From: Sulfurimonas sp.
Lineage (GTDB): Bacteria > Campylobacterota > Campylobacteria > Campylobacterales > Sulfurimonadaceae
DNA: 7,065 nucleotides
Reading direction: 5' to 3'
NCBI GenBank assembly: GCA_027066935.1
Contig: JAMOMX010000395.1
Span: 1-7,065, forward strand
Shown: positions 1 to 6,610 of the stretch, one piece after another
How positions within the stretch are numbered: the stretch's first letter is position 1
Layout of the letters: the number at the start of each line of letters is the position of its first letter
Program-made: the position numbers and the translations under genes
The notes under the pieces: model-generated
What the model saw: the letters and a program-made list of their open reading frames with translations, nothing else
What the model was told of the DNA's origin: nothing
Database searches by the model: none

Positions 1-72
1 ATCAAAGAAAAAATATATATTGAGGCTTTAAAAGTTGCTTATAAAAAAGTTGGAGAATTATTGGTTGAGTAA
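1..72 (+). CDS. C-terminal fragment of an unidentified protein (5' end outside the window)
   Basis: Frame 1 is open from the window edge for 23 codons and ends with TAA at 70-72. The peptide reads IKEKIYIEALKVAYKKVGE and then LLVE. It is lysine/glutamate rich and probably helical. I do not recognise the family, and 23 residues are too few to name one. It converges on the minus-strand transposase gene, with 35 bases between the two stop codons. That gap holds only A/T runs and no GC-rich hairpin. The fragment could be a chance open frame, but its position against the window edge and its ordinary composition favour the tail of a real gene. Confidence 0.4.
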   Translation: MKEKIYIEALKVAYKKVGELLVE

Positions 73-107
73 TTTCGTAACTATTTATGAAAAAATTGTT
101 TTTTTAA

Positions 108-569
108 TTATCGTAACATCAGATACTCATAATCACTAAGCTTTTTAACAATTCCAGCTTTTAAAGGATTTTGTTCGATATATCTTAAAAGTGTGAAAAG
201 ATAAGTCTCACTAGCGATATATGAAGATTGAAATCTCCCTTGCCACAAGTGACCTTCTCTTTTGTATTTTTTATTGTAATAGACTGCATAATTGGAGTTT
301 ATAAAGCGAAAAGCATGAGATAGATTGTCTCTGCTTGTCTCTATCAAAAGGTGATAGTGGTTATCCATCAGACAAAAAGAGTGAACAACAAAACCATACT
401 CATCGGCACATCGACAAAGTATCTCCAAAAATTTATCTTTATCTTTTGAAAATTGCAAGATAGCTTTTTTAGCTACACCACGATTGATGATGTGATAATA
501 ACCAGCAATCGTAAGTCGAGGTTTTCTAGCTATGTCATACTCCTTTTTTGGTTTATAACATGATAGCAA
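108..569 (-). CDS. REP-associated tyrosine transposase (Y1/HUH, IS200-like), probably decayed
   Basis: The protein belongs to the Y1 transposase superfamily (TnpA_REP/RAYT type), which cuts single-stranded DNA with a tyrosine nucleophile. Visible motifs, numbered from the ATG at 569: the N-terminal ARKPRL..AGYYHIINRGV segment (14-32), the metal-binding HUH pair in DNHYHLL (H71, H73), the GHLWQGRF segment (106-113) and the nucleophile region RYIEQNPLKAG, where Y130 aligns with the expected catalytic Tyr. Family members usually start at M(A)RKPRL. Here that position is ATA (531-533), 6 nt after a good AAGGAG, so the ATG used in this entry lies upstream of that Shine-Dalgarno and may not be real. 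The C-terminus stops at SDYEYLMLR, where relatives continue with a Ser-rich segment. A one-base shift would give SDVTIIKKTIFS instead, so a frameshift is possible. It is likely a solitary, non-autonomous or dying copy. Confidence 0.85.
   Translation of the reverse strand: MLSCYKPKKEYDIARKPRLTIAGYYHIINRGVAKKAILQFSKDKDKFLEILCRCADEYGFVVHSFCLMDNHYHLLIETSRDNLSHAFRFINSNYAVYYNKKYKREGHLWQGRFQSSYIASETYLFTLLRYIEQNPLKAGIVKKLSDYEYLMLR
540..545 (-). promoter_or_regulatory. Shine-Dalgarno (AAGGAG) for the transposase, facing an ATA codon
   Basis: The minus strand reads AAGGAG, then 6 nt, then ATA GCT AGA AAA CCT CGA. The spacing is what a start codon needs, and the following residues (ARKPRL) match the usual beginning of this transposase family. 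An ancestral ATG mutated to ATA is the simplest explanation. An out-of-frame ATG inside the spacer is followed at once by ACA TAG, so it gives only a two-codon peptide. Confidence 0.5.
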
Positions 570-572
570 AGG

Positions 573-604
573 ATAGCTTGGTTATTGGTTATCACCTGAC
601 CCTA
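573..604 (-). other. Possible conserved leader/boundary of the transposase unit
   Basis: On the minus strand this stretch reads TAGGGTCAGGTGATAACC, then AATAACCAAGCTATC, just 5' of the transposase. GGGTCAGGT-type sequences are, from memory, common directly upstream of REP-transposase genes in many Gram-negative genomes, so this may mark the edge of the inserted unit. Short repeats lie in it: GATAGC at 562-567 and 572-577, and GGTTAT at 580-585 and 587-592. No matching copy is seen on the other side of the gene. Confidence 0.3.
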
Positions 605-619
605 TTGTTTTTTTATGAA

Positions 620-1684
620 TTAATCTTTGTTATTATTGTCTATTAAACTGATTGCTTTATCAACATTTATTTTACCGTAACCATAATAATCATTTTTTCC
701 ATCTTCATATGGGATGTTTCCGATTTTATCACTACTATTTTGTAAAATATTTTGCACATCAACCCTGCTTAACCTTGGATTTGCTTCAAGCATCAATGCA
801 ATAGCACCAGAAACAATTGGAGTTGAAGCTGATGTTCCTAAAAATCTTTGAGTTCCTTTGGCTGTCATAAGCTCATCATTTGGATATATTGTGGAAATTC
901 CTATTTCATATCCACCAGGAGCCAATATATCTAGCCCTTTACCAAAGTTACTATATACTGCTCTTAAATTTCTCTCATCACTTGAACCAACTCCTATAAC
1001 ACTTTTTATAGCTGATTCATCATTTGTAATTCTTTTAGTTTCATTTCCAGTAGCAAAAACAAAAATAACACCCTTACCATTTCTCGCCTCAGTTGAAAGT
1101 CTCTCTATCTCACTTTTAACTACATCTGAAACATCATCTGTACCCCAACTACAATTTATAATATCTGCTTTATTTTCTATTGCCAAATGAAAAGCATCTA
1201 AAAATTCACTATCACTCACATAGCCACTAAGATCAAGTTTTATAAAAATAATATTTGCCTCAGGAGCAATGCCTCTAATGCCTTTATTATTTATATTTGC
1301 AGCAATTATACCAGTAACAGCATTACCATGATAGGCATCTTCACATGTTTGACAATTTACATTTGATGATTTATCTTTGATATTGATTGCTTTTTTAATA
1401 CTTTGCTTTATTTCAAAATGGTTTGTATCTAAAGATGTATCAATCACTGCTATAGTAACACCTTTGCCTCTATATTTTTTAAATGTATTAGTAATATAAA
1501 TGTGTGCATCTTTATCGATATCATTATCATCATAAAACTTTTTATCATAATGCAATGCCCACTGTTCATTATAAAATGGCTCTTTTAAATCTTTTTTGTT
1601 TGTTGCTTGTGTCATTGGAGGTTCACTTGAACCTCCACAACCTATAAAAAATAAAAGCGATAAAAAAACTAATGTTATTTTCAT
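620..1684 (-). CDS. Subtilisin/kexin-like serine protease lipoprotein (peptidase S8)
   Basis: A secreted S8 endopeptidase of 354 aa anchored to the envelope by a lipid. A short signal peptide ends in the lipobox FIGC (lipidated C16). Gly follows the Cys, so by the E. coli rule it would go to the outer membrane. The catalytic triad is complete: D82 (AVIDTS), H119 (YHGNAVTGIIAA) and S285 (GTSASTP), with oxyanion N214 (FATGNE). The segments FYNEQWAL (37-44), the NNKGIRGIAPEANI motif and RNGKGVIFVFATGN resemble the kexin/furin-like branch, but there is no P-domain after the catalytic core. Unlike most subtilases it has no propeptide: only about 20 linker residues separate the lipid Cys from the catalytic domain. 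The gene just upstream appears to supply one in trans, overlapping by ATGA. Oddities are HGN instead of HGT at the active His and a CxxC (C111, C114) beside it. Substrate unknown. Confidence 0.93.
   Translation of the reverse strand: MKITLVFLSLLFFIGCGGSSEPPMTQATNKKDLKEPFYNEQWALHYDKKFYDDNDIDKDAHIYITNTFKKYRGKGVTIAVIDTSLDTNHFEIKQSIKKAINIKDKSSNVNCQTCEDAYHGNAVTGIIAANINNKGIRGIAPEANIIFIKLDLSGYVSDSEFLDAFHLAIENKADIINCSWGTDDVSDVVKSEIERLSTEARNGKGVIFVFATGNETKRITNDESAIKSVIGVGSSDERNLRAVYSNFGKGLDILAPGGYEIGISTIYPNDELMTAKGTQRFLGTSASTPIVSGAIALMLEANPRLSRVDVQNILQNSSDKIGNIPYEDGKNDYYGYGKINVDKAISLIDNNNKD
1604..1642 (-). repeat. Shared post-lipobox module, copy in the S8 lipoprotein
   Basis: This stretch encodes GCGGSSEPPMTQA. 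The DNA matches 33 of 39 positions (counted by eye) of 6463-6501 in the cysteine peptidase gene, which encodes GCGGASEPPTTQA. The flanking signal peptides and downstream sequences are not obviously related. Confidence 0.7.
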
Positions 1685-2067
1685 CTTACTTGAATCTTTT
1701 TTGCTATATTTGGATATGCATAATATTTTTTTGTACTGTTTATCTTATGGGTAAGTGATAAAGTTTTATTTGTATAGCTTTTAAGCAAAAAAAGTTTATC
1801 TGTATATCGCTTGATTATAGTAAGGTTGTACTCTTTTAAAAGTTCATTTATATCTAAGTTGTCATGCATCATAACAAATAGTGTTTTTTTAATCCCTATG
1901 ATATCACCATTTTCTTTTTGATACCATGCAGTATCATTTTGTAGACTTCTTGTATCATTAGAGATTTTGTGTAGATATACTTTTTCTCCATTTTGTATGT
2001 AGTAATTTGTATTTTGAGCATACAAACTACTACAAATCAAAATCATCATAAAAATAGATTTTTTCAC
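1681..2067 (-). CDS. Small exported protein resembling a free-standing subtilase propeptide
   Basis: A 128-aa protein with a Sec signal peptide (VKKSIFMMILICSSLYA, cleavage expected after A17). There is no lipobox, so it should be released into the periplasm or beyond. The mature part looks like the N-terminal prodomain of larger S8 proteases: an opening YYIQNGEKVYLHKI (22-35), a middle INELLKEYNLTIIKRY followed by a hydrophobic strand LFLLK, and an ending YYAYPN (115-120), like the Y(A)xPN that closes such prodomains just before the mature enzyme. Such prodomains fold their protease and inhibit it. The S8 gene follows immediately (ATGA overlap) and lacks one. I chose the GTG at 2067-2065: it overlaps the upstream stop as GTGA, has GGGAGAG before it, and gives a typical signal peptide. 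ATG at 2079 would add four residues (MGER). The propeptide role is inferred from pattern and context. Confidence 0.75.
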   Translation of the reverse strand: MKKSIFMMILICSSLYAQNTNYYIQNGEKVYLHKISNDTRSLQNDTAWYQKENGDIIGIKKTLFVMMHDNLDINELLKEYNLTIIKRYTDKLFLLKSYTNKTLSLTHKINSTKKYYAYPNIAKKIQVR

Positions 2068-3164
2068 TCTCTCTCCCATGGTATCTTCTGCTCATAAAGT
2101 GGTTTAGTTGGATTCTTTTTTTCAAAATACCCGTACCAAAAATAGTCATAATTGTCATTTACAATATCTTCTTTTTTATTATAAAAAAGATGCATATTTC
2201 CATCTTCATCAAAAGTGTAGTTATAAGCTCTACCTACATTGTCTTCATAAATCTTATCCAACATATTTTTATACTCTATTGGATATATCTCACCAAAAAG
2301 TTTTTTTAGTTTTATATTATCGTCTTTTTTTACAAAACACTCTTTGTGTGCAGCATATGCTGTACTATAGCTAACTAAAATACAACGACCTATCTTTTTA
2401 TCAAATGTTGATGCAATTGCATAATAAGATTGATCAAATAAATTTGTTCTATATAGTGGTGGAGATTCATATTTATTTGGTTTAAAATGCTCTTTATAAC
2501 TAACAACTCTACTTATATTCCAGTTAGTATCATTTTTCATAAGTAAAAAAATAACTATATCTTCGCATTGATCAACATATTTACCTTTGTATTTATCTTT
2601 ACAGATAGAGGCTAAATGACTCTTTTGATCCCAATTATATTGTCCTGTTACCATAGGCATATAAGTAATTTCACTATTATCAAAATTTTCATTTATGCTA
2701 TTTTGTATATCATCTATAGTTGGTAATATTTGAGTAAAAATAGTTTCATTTGTATCTTTAATAGTCGCTATGTTGTTTTTATATGATACAAATTGTGTTC
2801 TAGTTATATGTTTTAAAACATCACCACTCCTAGATAGTAACACATTTTTAAATAATCTGTTTATTTGAGATAAATTATGCTCTTTAGAAATTACAACTAT
2901 GTCATTATCTTTTTTTGTAGCTATTTTCCTCCAACTTTTATTGTTTTCATTAAACTCATATAATATAAGCTTTTTATTGCTTATATTTCGATCTGGATAT
3001 GCATATTCATTTTGCCCAGCCATATACTCAAAATAGAGTTTATTATTGTTATCTTTATAAATTGAAGGAACAACAACAGGATGATAATATCTACCAGGAA
3101 CTGGGGTACTACAGCCACTAGATATAAACATTATACAGATAATCAAAGCTAAAATATGTTTCAT
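2064..3164 (-). CDS. Lipoprotein of unknown function, paralogue B
   Basis: A 366-aa predicted lipoprotein: MKHILALIICIMFISSGC with lipobox SSGC (C18), then Ser at +2, so outer-membrane sorting is likely. I recognise no catalytic family. The body is rich in aromatic and beta-type segments such as KKLILYEFNENNKSWRKIA, CILVSYS and DEDGNMHLFYNKK. This suggests a beta-sheet or propeller-like fold, but no blade repeat is regular enough to claim. Four cysteines in the mature part (C188, C200, C261, C276) could form disulfides. It shares with its upstream neighbour LPxxxxxxNS...W(D/N)QKSH (147-183) and a C-terminal RAY..F...GN..LF...KxNP..Q.I.W block exactly 55 residues from each end. The ATG at 3164-3162 overlaps the previous stop as ATGA and gives the better signal peptide. 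An ATG at 3176 would add MEVE. Confidence 0.85.
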   Translation of the reverse strand: MKHILALIICIMFISSGCSTPVPGRYYHPVVVPSIYKDNNNKLYFEYMAGQNEYAYPDRNISNKKLILYEFNENNKSWRKIATKKDNDIVVISKEHNLSQINRLFKNVLLSRSGDVLKHITRTQFVSYKNNIATIKDTNETIFTQILPTIDDIQNSINENFDNSEITYMPMVTGQYNWDQKSHLASICKDKYKGKYVDQCEDIVIFLLMKNDTNWNISRVVSYKEHFKPNKYESPPLYRTNLFDQSYYAIASTFDKKIGRCILVSYSTAYAAHKECFVKKDDNIKLKKLFGEIYPIEYKNMLDKIYEDNVGRAYNYTFDEDGNMHLFYNKKEDIVNDNYDYFWYGYFEKKNPTKPLYEQKIPWERE

Positions 3165-4147
3165 TTCCACTTCCATTCAATTTGTTGTGTTGAAACCGAT
3201 ATATTTGGATTCTCTTTTTTATAATATTTAAATATCATGGTATCTGGACTATTATTATAAGAGTGCCAAATATATTCGAAAAATAGTAAATTTCCATTTT
3301 TATCTAAAAATGATTTACCATAAGCTCTAACATCATCATACCTAGATAGGTTTTTTTCATCTTCATTTAAATAATAAGCTAAAAAAAGATTATGTCTTTT
3401 TTCAATTAGTAAAGAGATACTCCAAGAGTCTTGATTTTTTTCCAACTTAATATTATCAAAAAATCCATTATCTATTTTTACTCTTTTTGGGCTTTTGTTT
3501 TTATCTATTATCTGACATTGATGGCTTTTTTGATTCCAACTATCTCTTGTATAATATAATGGCAAACAAGATAGTTGATCTTGTTTATCGTATATAATAC
3601 CTAATGAGTTTGCTACTTCTTGAACTGGTGGCAGTGTATACAGATAAGTTGTTTTATTAGACTCAAAATCATATAAATCAACTTTATGTTCATCATAGAC
3701 TACATATGTAAAAGGATTTACTATTTTATATTTTTTCTGTAAAATTGTTTTTTTAGTTAATTTTGATCTAACCATATCAAACTCATTTAAAGAGTTATTA
3801 AGTTGATTAAAAAGATAAAATTTACTACTATTAGTATCATAATTGCTACCTAAATAAAAATGTACACCTTCCATATTATATGGAAGATGCATCTTATAAG
3901 GTATCTTGGAGAGAGTACTCCAAGTACCTTTATGTTTATTAAAAACAACTAACTTTATCCCTTCTCCTTTTTCTCCAGAGTAAGAATCTTGATTATCAAC
4001 TAACCCAATAATTGTATACAAATCACCACTTTTATCTTGATCTGGTACTGTCACTTTTGCACTCATTGGCATAGTGCTATTAGGATTACCACATCCATTA
4101 AATAACAAAACCATTAAAATAACAAAACCAACTAATTTCACCTTCAT
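3161..4147 (-). CDS. Lipoprotein of unknown function, paralogue A
   Basis: A 328-aa predicted lipoprotein. The signal peptide MKVKLVGFVILMVLLFNGC has lipobox FNGC (C19) and Gly at +2, so export to the outer membrane is likely. There is no recognised enzymatic motif. It is beta-rich, with repeated short strands (KLVVFNKHKGTWSTL, KFYLFNQLNNSLNEF, KVDLYDFESNKTTYLY, GNLLFFEYIW) of the kind seen in propeller-type or sugar/protein-binding lipoproteins; this is only a hint. It is the sister of the next gene: both have LPxxxxxxNS, a W(N/D)QKSH block (204-209 here) and a matching last 55 residues. It starts inside the stop codon of the cysteine peptidase gene (TAATG, 1-nt overlap), and its own end overlaps the next start (ATGA). 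Its last codons, for WKWK, carry the GGAAGTGG that probably serves as ribosome binding site for the next gene. Confidence 0.85.
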   Translation of the reverse strand: MKVKLVGFVILMVLLFNGCGNPNSTMPMSAKVTVPDQDKSGDLYTIIGLVDNQDSYSGEKGEGIKLVVFNKHKGTWSTLSKIPYKMHLPYNMEGVHFYLGSNYDTNSSKFYLFNQLNNSLNEFDMVRSKLTKKTILQKKYKIVNPFTYVVYDEHKVDLYDFESNKTTYLYTLPPVQEVANSLGIIYDKQDQLSCLPLYYTRDSWNQKSHQCQIIDKNKSPKRVKIDNGFFDNIKLEKNQDSWSISLLIEKRHNLFLAYYLNEDEKNLSRYDDVRAYGKSFLDKNGNLLFFEYIWHSYNNSPDTMIFKYYKKENPNISVSTQQIEWKWK

Positions 4148-6558
4148 TAATTACCCCACTTCCAAATATAAGTCATAGCACCTATTGTCCAATAATTAGA
4201 TCTGGCATCAAATCTTACATATCCTCTTGTCTGCCAAGTTGTATCAACTAGAATCCATTTCTTTTCTGGCATAACTCTCTTCCAACATACACCTTTGTAA
4301 TACTCTCTTTTATATCCAATCACAGGCATAGTATGGTCTTCTATATCTCGACCACCTATTCTAGCTACTTTTCTCCATGTAGAATACATAACTGGATTAT
4401 TATGTTTTATATAAAATTTTATAAGATAATGTTGCCAAGCTCTATTCCAAGAAGAAGTGTATCTAGTATATGCAAATCCTGATGTTCCATTCCTCTTAAG
4501 TTCTTTTCTTATTTCCCATGGTACTGTCCAAAAAAGCTTCCATGGTTGAGTACCATTTTTAGCAGTAGTATCAAATTCATGTGCAAGTCTTGTTACATAT
4601 GCATTTGCTTGTGTTGAACGTGCAGGATATAATGATGGTTGTCCACTTCTTATTCTATGATAATTTATTATCATTGCTGTAGATGTTGGTGTGCATCTGT
4701 TATTAAAGTTATTATGCAGTTGTATTGTTCTTTCCCATTCATCTCCATTGTTAATCAAATTATCACCTGTAACTAAATCTATAGTCTTGGCTTCAACCTT
4801 TTTCCTGCAATCAGTAAAAGTTATTTTTCTAAATACTTTTCTAACCTTTCTTTTAAACCTTTTAAACCATCCTCTACTTTTTACCGTTTGTACATCTGTA
4901 ACTATTTCTTCAAACTCTGTCTCTACATCTGAAGTTGCAAGCTCTTTATACTCTACCCACTCTTGAACTCTATCTTGAGTTGCTTCTTGCTTTTGAGCAT
5001 CTTTATCTATACTTAAAGCATTGTTTTCAGCAGACTCTATCTCATTTAACATTTGAGATTTCACAGAAAGATTTGTCTCATTATTGTCTATAATATTTTG
5101 TTTTTGCTCTTCTTGCTTTTGTTCAGCCTCTATCTCTTGTTCTTGCTCTATCTTATCTTTATTGTCTATTGAATATACAGCATCATCTCTTTGTTCTTGA
5201 GTAAGTTTAATTAAATTGTTTACATCAAAAGATTTAGATAGAGAGTAAACATTGTAAGTACCAAGTTCGATACCATCCTCATCTGTAAAAGTATGATAAA
5301 GATTTGAAGGTGCTATATCTAATGACTCCTTTATTTTGATATTTTCATAACCTTGTAAATTAAGCTTTTTGATAAGTGCTAATTTATTTTCATAGTATGG
5401 ACTAAGACTATCAAACTTTTGAAGCTGAGAACCATAGTCAATACTTGCCCCATAAAGATATGATTTAAACTGAAATTTATCTGTTTCATTATTTTCTATC
5501 AACTTAAAAAGAGTATTTTCATTGATAATATAGTCACCCTCTACAAAAGTAAAAAGTATTACACTGTTTTTTTTCTTAGCATTACTAAAAAGTTGAGAAT
5601 GCACTAATGTAAATGTACTATTTGACTCTTTTGCTTCTTCTTGTGCTTCATACAGAGCTGATTTGTAAACATTATCTAAAAGATTGATTTTTGTATCACC
5701 ATAAAGTTCTACATTGCCATCTATCTCTGCATTTCCAACGATATTTACTTCTGATAATGATTTAAAATTTCCACTACCATATACTCTACCTACAGTAACA
5801 AGCTTATCTACCTCTATATTTTTATCAACAACCAAAGCTTTTTCAAATGGACTTCCTGTGTTAATATTTAACTCACCACTCGATTTTAATGATCCTTGCA
5901 CCATCAAACTTCCAGTTATAAATAAAGAGTTAGTCTCAATCTGCAAAGATGTTTCAACTTTAAGTGGTAAATCTATAGATACATAATTGCCCTTTATAGT
6001 CCATTGGCTATTTTCATAAACAAACTCTCCCAAAACAGTGCTATCAAATGACTCTACCACATTTTTACTATTTTTTACTATTTTCCCATCTGCTTGCAAT
6101 ATATAGTACTCATCCAAAGCAGTAGCATTTAAAAACTCATCAACTTTTAAAGCTCTTATAGTAACATTGCGATTTTTTTTAAGAGTACTTTTATAATCAA
6201 ATGATCTTATGATAGAGTTTTCTAAATTATTTGAAGATGTAATTTTTCCTGATATATCTAAGCTCAAACTTCTAGCTGTTACTGATCCATTTGTATGCAC
6301 ATCAGCAAGTGGTCCATCTGTAGTAAGAGTTTTTTGAACTTTTATATCTCCACTAGCAACCAATGCATAATCTCTATAAGAAGACGGCTCTTTACTCAAA
6401 AAAATAACTTCATTTTTAACTTGTGGCTTTATATTATCAAGTGTAGATGACTCCAGTGCAATAGCTTGTGTTGTTGGTGGTTCACTCGCACCTCCACAAC
6501 CACTAAAACTTATAAGCACAAATAGTGCTACTAAAAAAGCTAAACGCTCTTTAAACAT
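4147..6558 (-). CDS. Large lipoprotein with C-terminal C39-like (papain-fold) cysteine peptidase domain
   Basis: First gene of the operon; 803 aa numbered from the ATG at 6558. The signal peptide ends in lipobox FSGC (C21), followed by a CGGASEPPTTQA linker nearly identical to that of the S8 lipoprotein. Residues about 64-111 and 196-296 are short alternating strands with Gly turns (GDIKV..TLTTDG, ITGSLMVQGSLKSSGEL, GNAEIDGNVELYGD), like a bactofilin/beta-solenoid. About 469-491 is Gln/Glu rich and probably coiled; 560-579 is a strongly basic amphipathic helix. The last ~200 residues resemble peptidase C39-like domains: nucleophile in RCTPTSTAMIINYH (C622), His in DHTMPVIGYK (H742) and Asp in WILVDTTW (D772). 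Start choice is open: TTG at 6570 is in frame, and neither start has a good Shine-Dalgarno. The best one belongs to an ATG at 6602 that is out of frame at the present C8 tract. Substrate unknown. Confidence 0.85.
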   Translation of the reverse strand: MFKERLAFLVALFVLISFSGCGGASEPPTTQAIALESSTLDNIKPQVKNEVIFLSKEPSSYRDYALVASGDIKVQKTLTTDGPLADVHTNGSVTARSLSLDISGKITSSNNLENSIIRSFDYKSTLKKNRNVTIRALKVDEFLNATALDEYYILQADGKIVKNSKNVVESFDSTVLGEFVYENSQWTIKGNYVSIDLPLKVETSLQIETNSLFITGSLMVQGSLKSSGELNINTGSPFEKALVVDKNIEVDKLVTVGRVYGSGNFKSLSEVNIVGNAEIDGNVELYGDTKINLLDNVYKSALYEAQEEAKESNSTFTLVHSQLFSNAKKKNSVILFTFVEGDYIINENTLFKLIENNETDKFQFKSYLYGASIDYGSQLQKFDSLSPYYENKLALIKKLNLQGYENIKIKESLDIAPSNLYHTFTDEDGIELGTYNVYSLSKSFDVNNLIKLTQEQRDDAVYSIDNKDKIEQEQEIEAEQKQEEQKQNIIDNNETNLSVKSQMLNEIESAENNALSIDKDAQKQEATQDRVQEWVEYKELATSDVETEFEEIVTDVQTVKSRGWFKRFKRKVRKVFRKITFTDCRKKVEAKTIDLVTGDNLINNGDEWERTIQLHNNFNNRCTPTSTAMIINYHRIRSGQPSLYPARSTQANAYVTRLAHEFDTTAKNGTQPWKLFWTVPWEIRKELKRNGTSGFAYTRYTSSWNRAWQHYLIKFYIKHNNPVMYSTWRKVARIGGRDIEDHTMPVIGYKREYYKGVCWKRVMPEKKWILVDTTWQTRGYVRFDARSNYWTIGAMTYIWKWGN
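4822..4881 (-). other. Segment encoding a cationic amphipathic helix
   Basis: Codons 560-579 of the cysteine peptidase lipoprotein encode KSRGWFKRFKRKVRKVFRKI. Lys and Arg make up more than half of the stretch. Hydrophobic W, F, V and I recur every three to four residues, as on one face of a helix. An acidic Gln/Glu/Asp-rich region precedes it and the peptidase domain follows. It could bind LPS, phospholipid or nucleic acid, or simply be a charged hinge. Confidence 0.6.
6463..6501 (-). repeat. Shared post-lipobox module, copy in the cysteine peptidase lipoprotein
   Basis: This stretch encodes GCGGASEPPTTQA and is the partner of 1604-1642. Both begin at the residue before the lipidated Cys and end at the same Ala, so the match covers the lipid attachment site and the linker only. 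Confidence 0.7.
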
Positions 6559-6566
6559 TGTTTCTG

Positions 6567-6602
6567 TCAAACGGTAATGATGGGGGGGGACATCAATCTC
6601 AT
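6567..6602 (-). other. Alternative start and short leader frame across the C8 tract
   Basis: The minus strand reads AAGGA (6615-6611), 8 nt, then ATG at 6602, giving MRLMSPPIITV and a TGA at 6569-6567. With 9 C instead of 8 the same start would read MRLMSPPHHYRLTET straight into the ATG of the lipoprotein; with 7 C it would end soon after at a TAA. At 8 C the leader stops 8 nt before the lipoprotein ATG, so low-level reinitiation is possible. No other in-frame ATG, GTG or TTG lies between the upstream TAA stop (6628-6626) and the TTG at 6570. Confidence 0.55.
6582..6589. repeat. Homopolymer tract G8 (C8 on the coding strand), candidate phase-variation site
   Basis: Eight consecutive G on the plus strand, C on the coding strand. 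Scanning the rest of the window I find no other G or C run longer than four, so this one stands out in such AT-rich DNA. It lies between a well-formed Shine-Dalgarno/ATG (6602) and the reading frame of the cysteine peptidase lipoprotein, the place where slipped-strand length changes switch translation in Campylobacter and Helicobacter contingency genes. Confidence 0.75.
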
Positions 6603-6610
6603 AAATACTA

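Noticed and set aside
91..105. A-run and T-run between the convergent genes as a bidirectional terminator
   Set aside because: Only an A/T stem with a very short loop is possible and there is no GC core, so it is indistinguishable from background AT runs.
858..1190. Plus-strand open frame inside the S8 protease gene
   Set aside because: It is the antisense of a gene with a clear catalytic triad and shows no motif or ribosome binding site. The same holds for the plus-strand frames at 2108-2374, 4691-4966 and 5714-5986.
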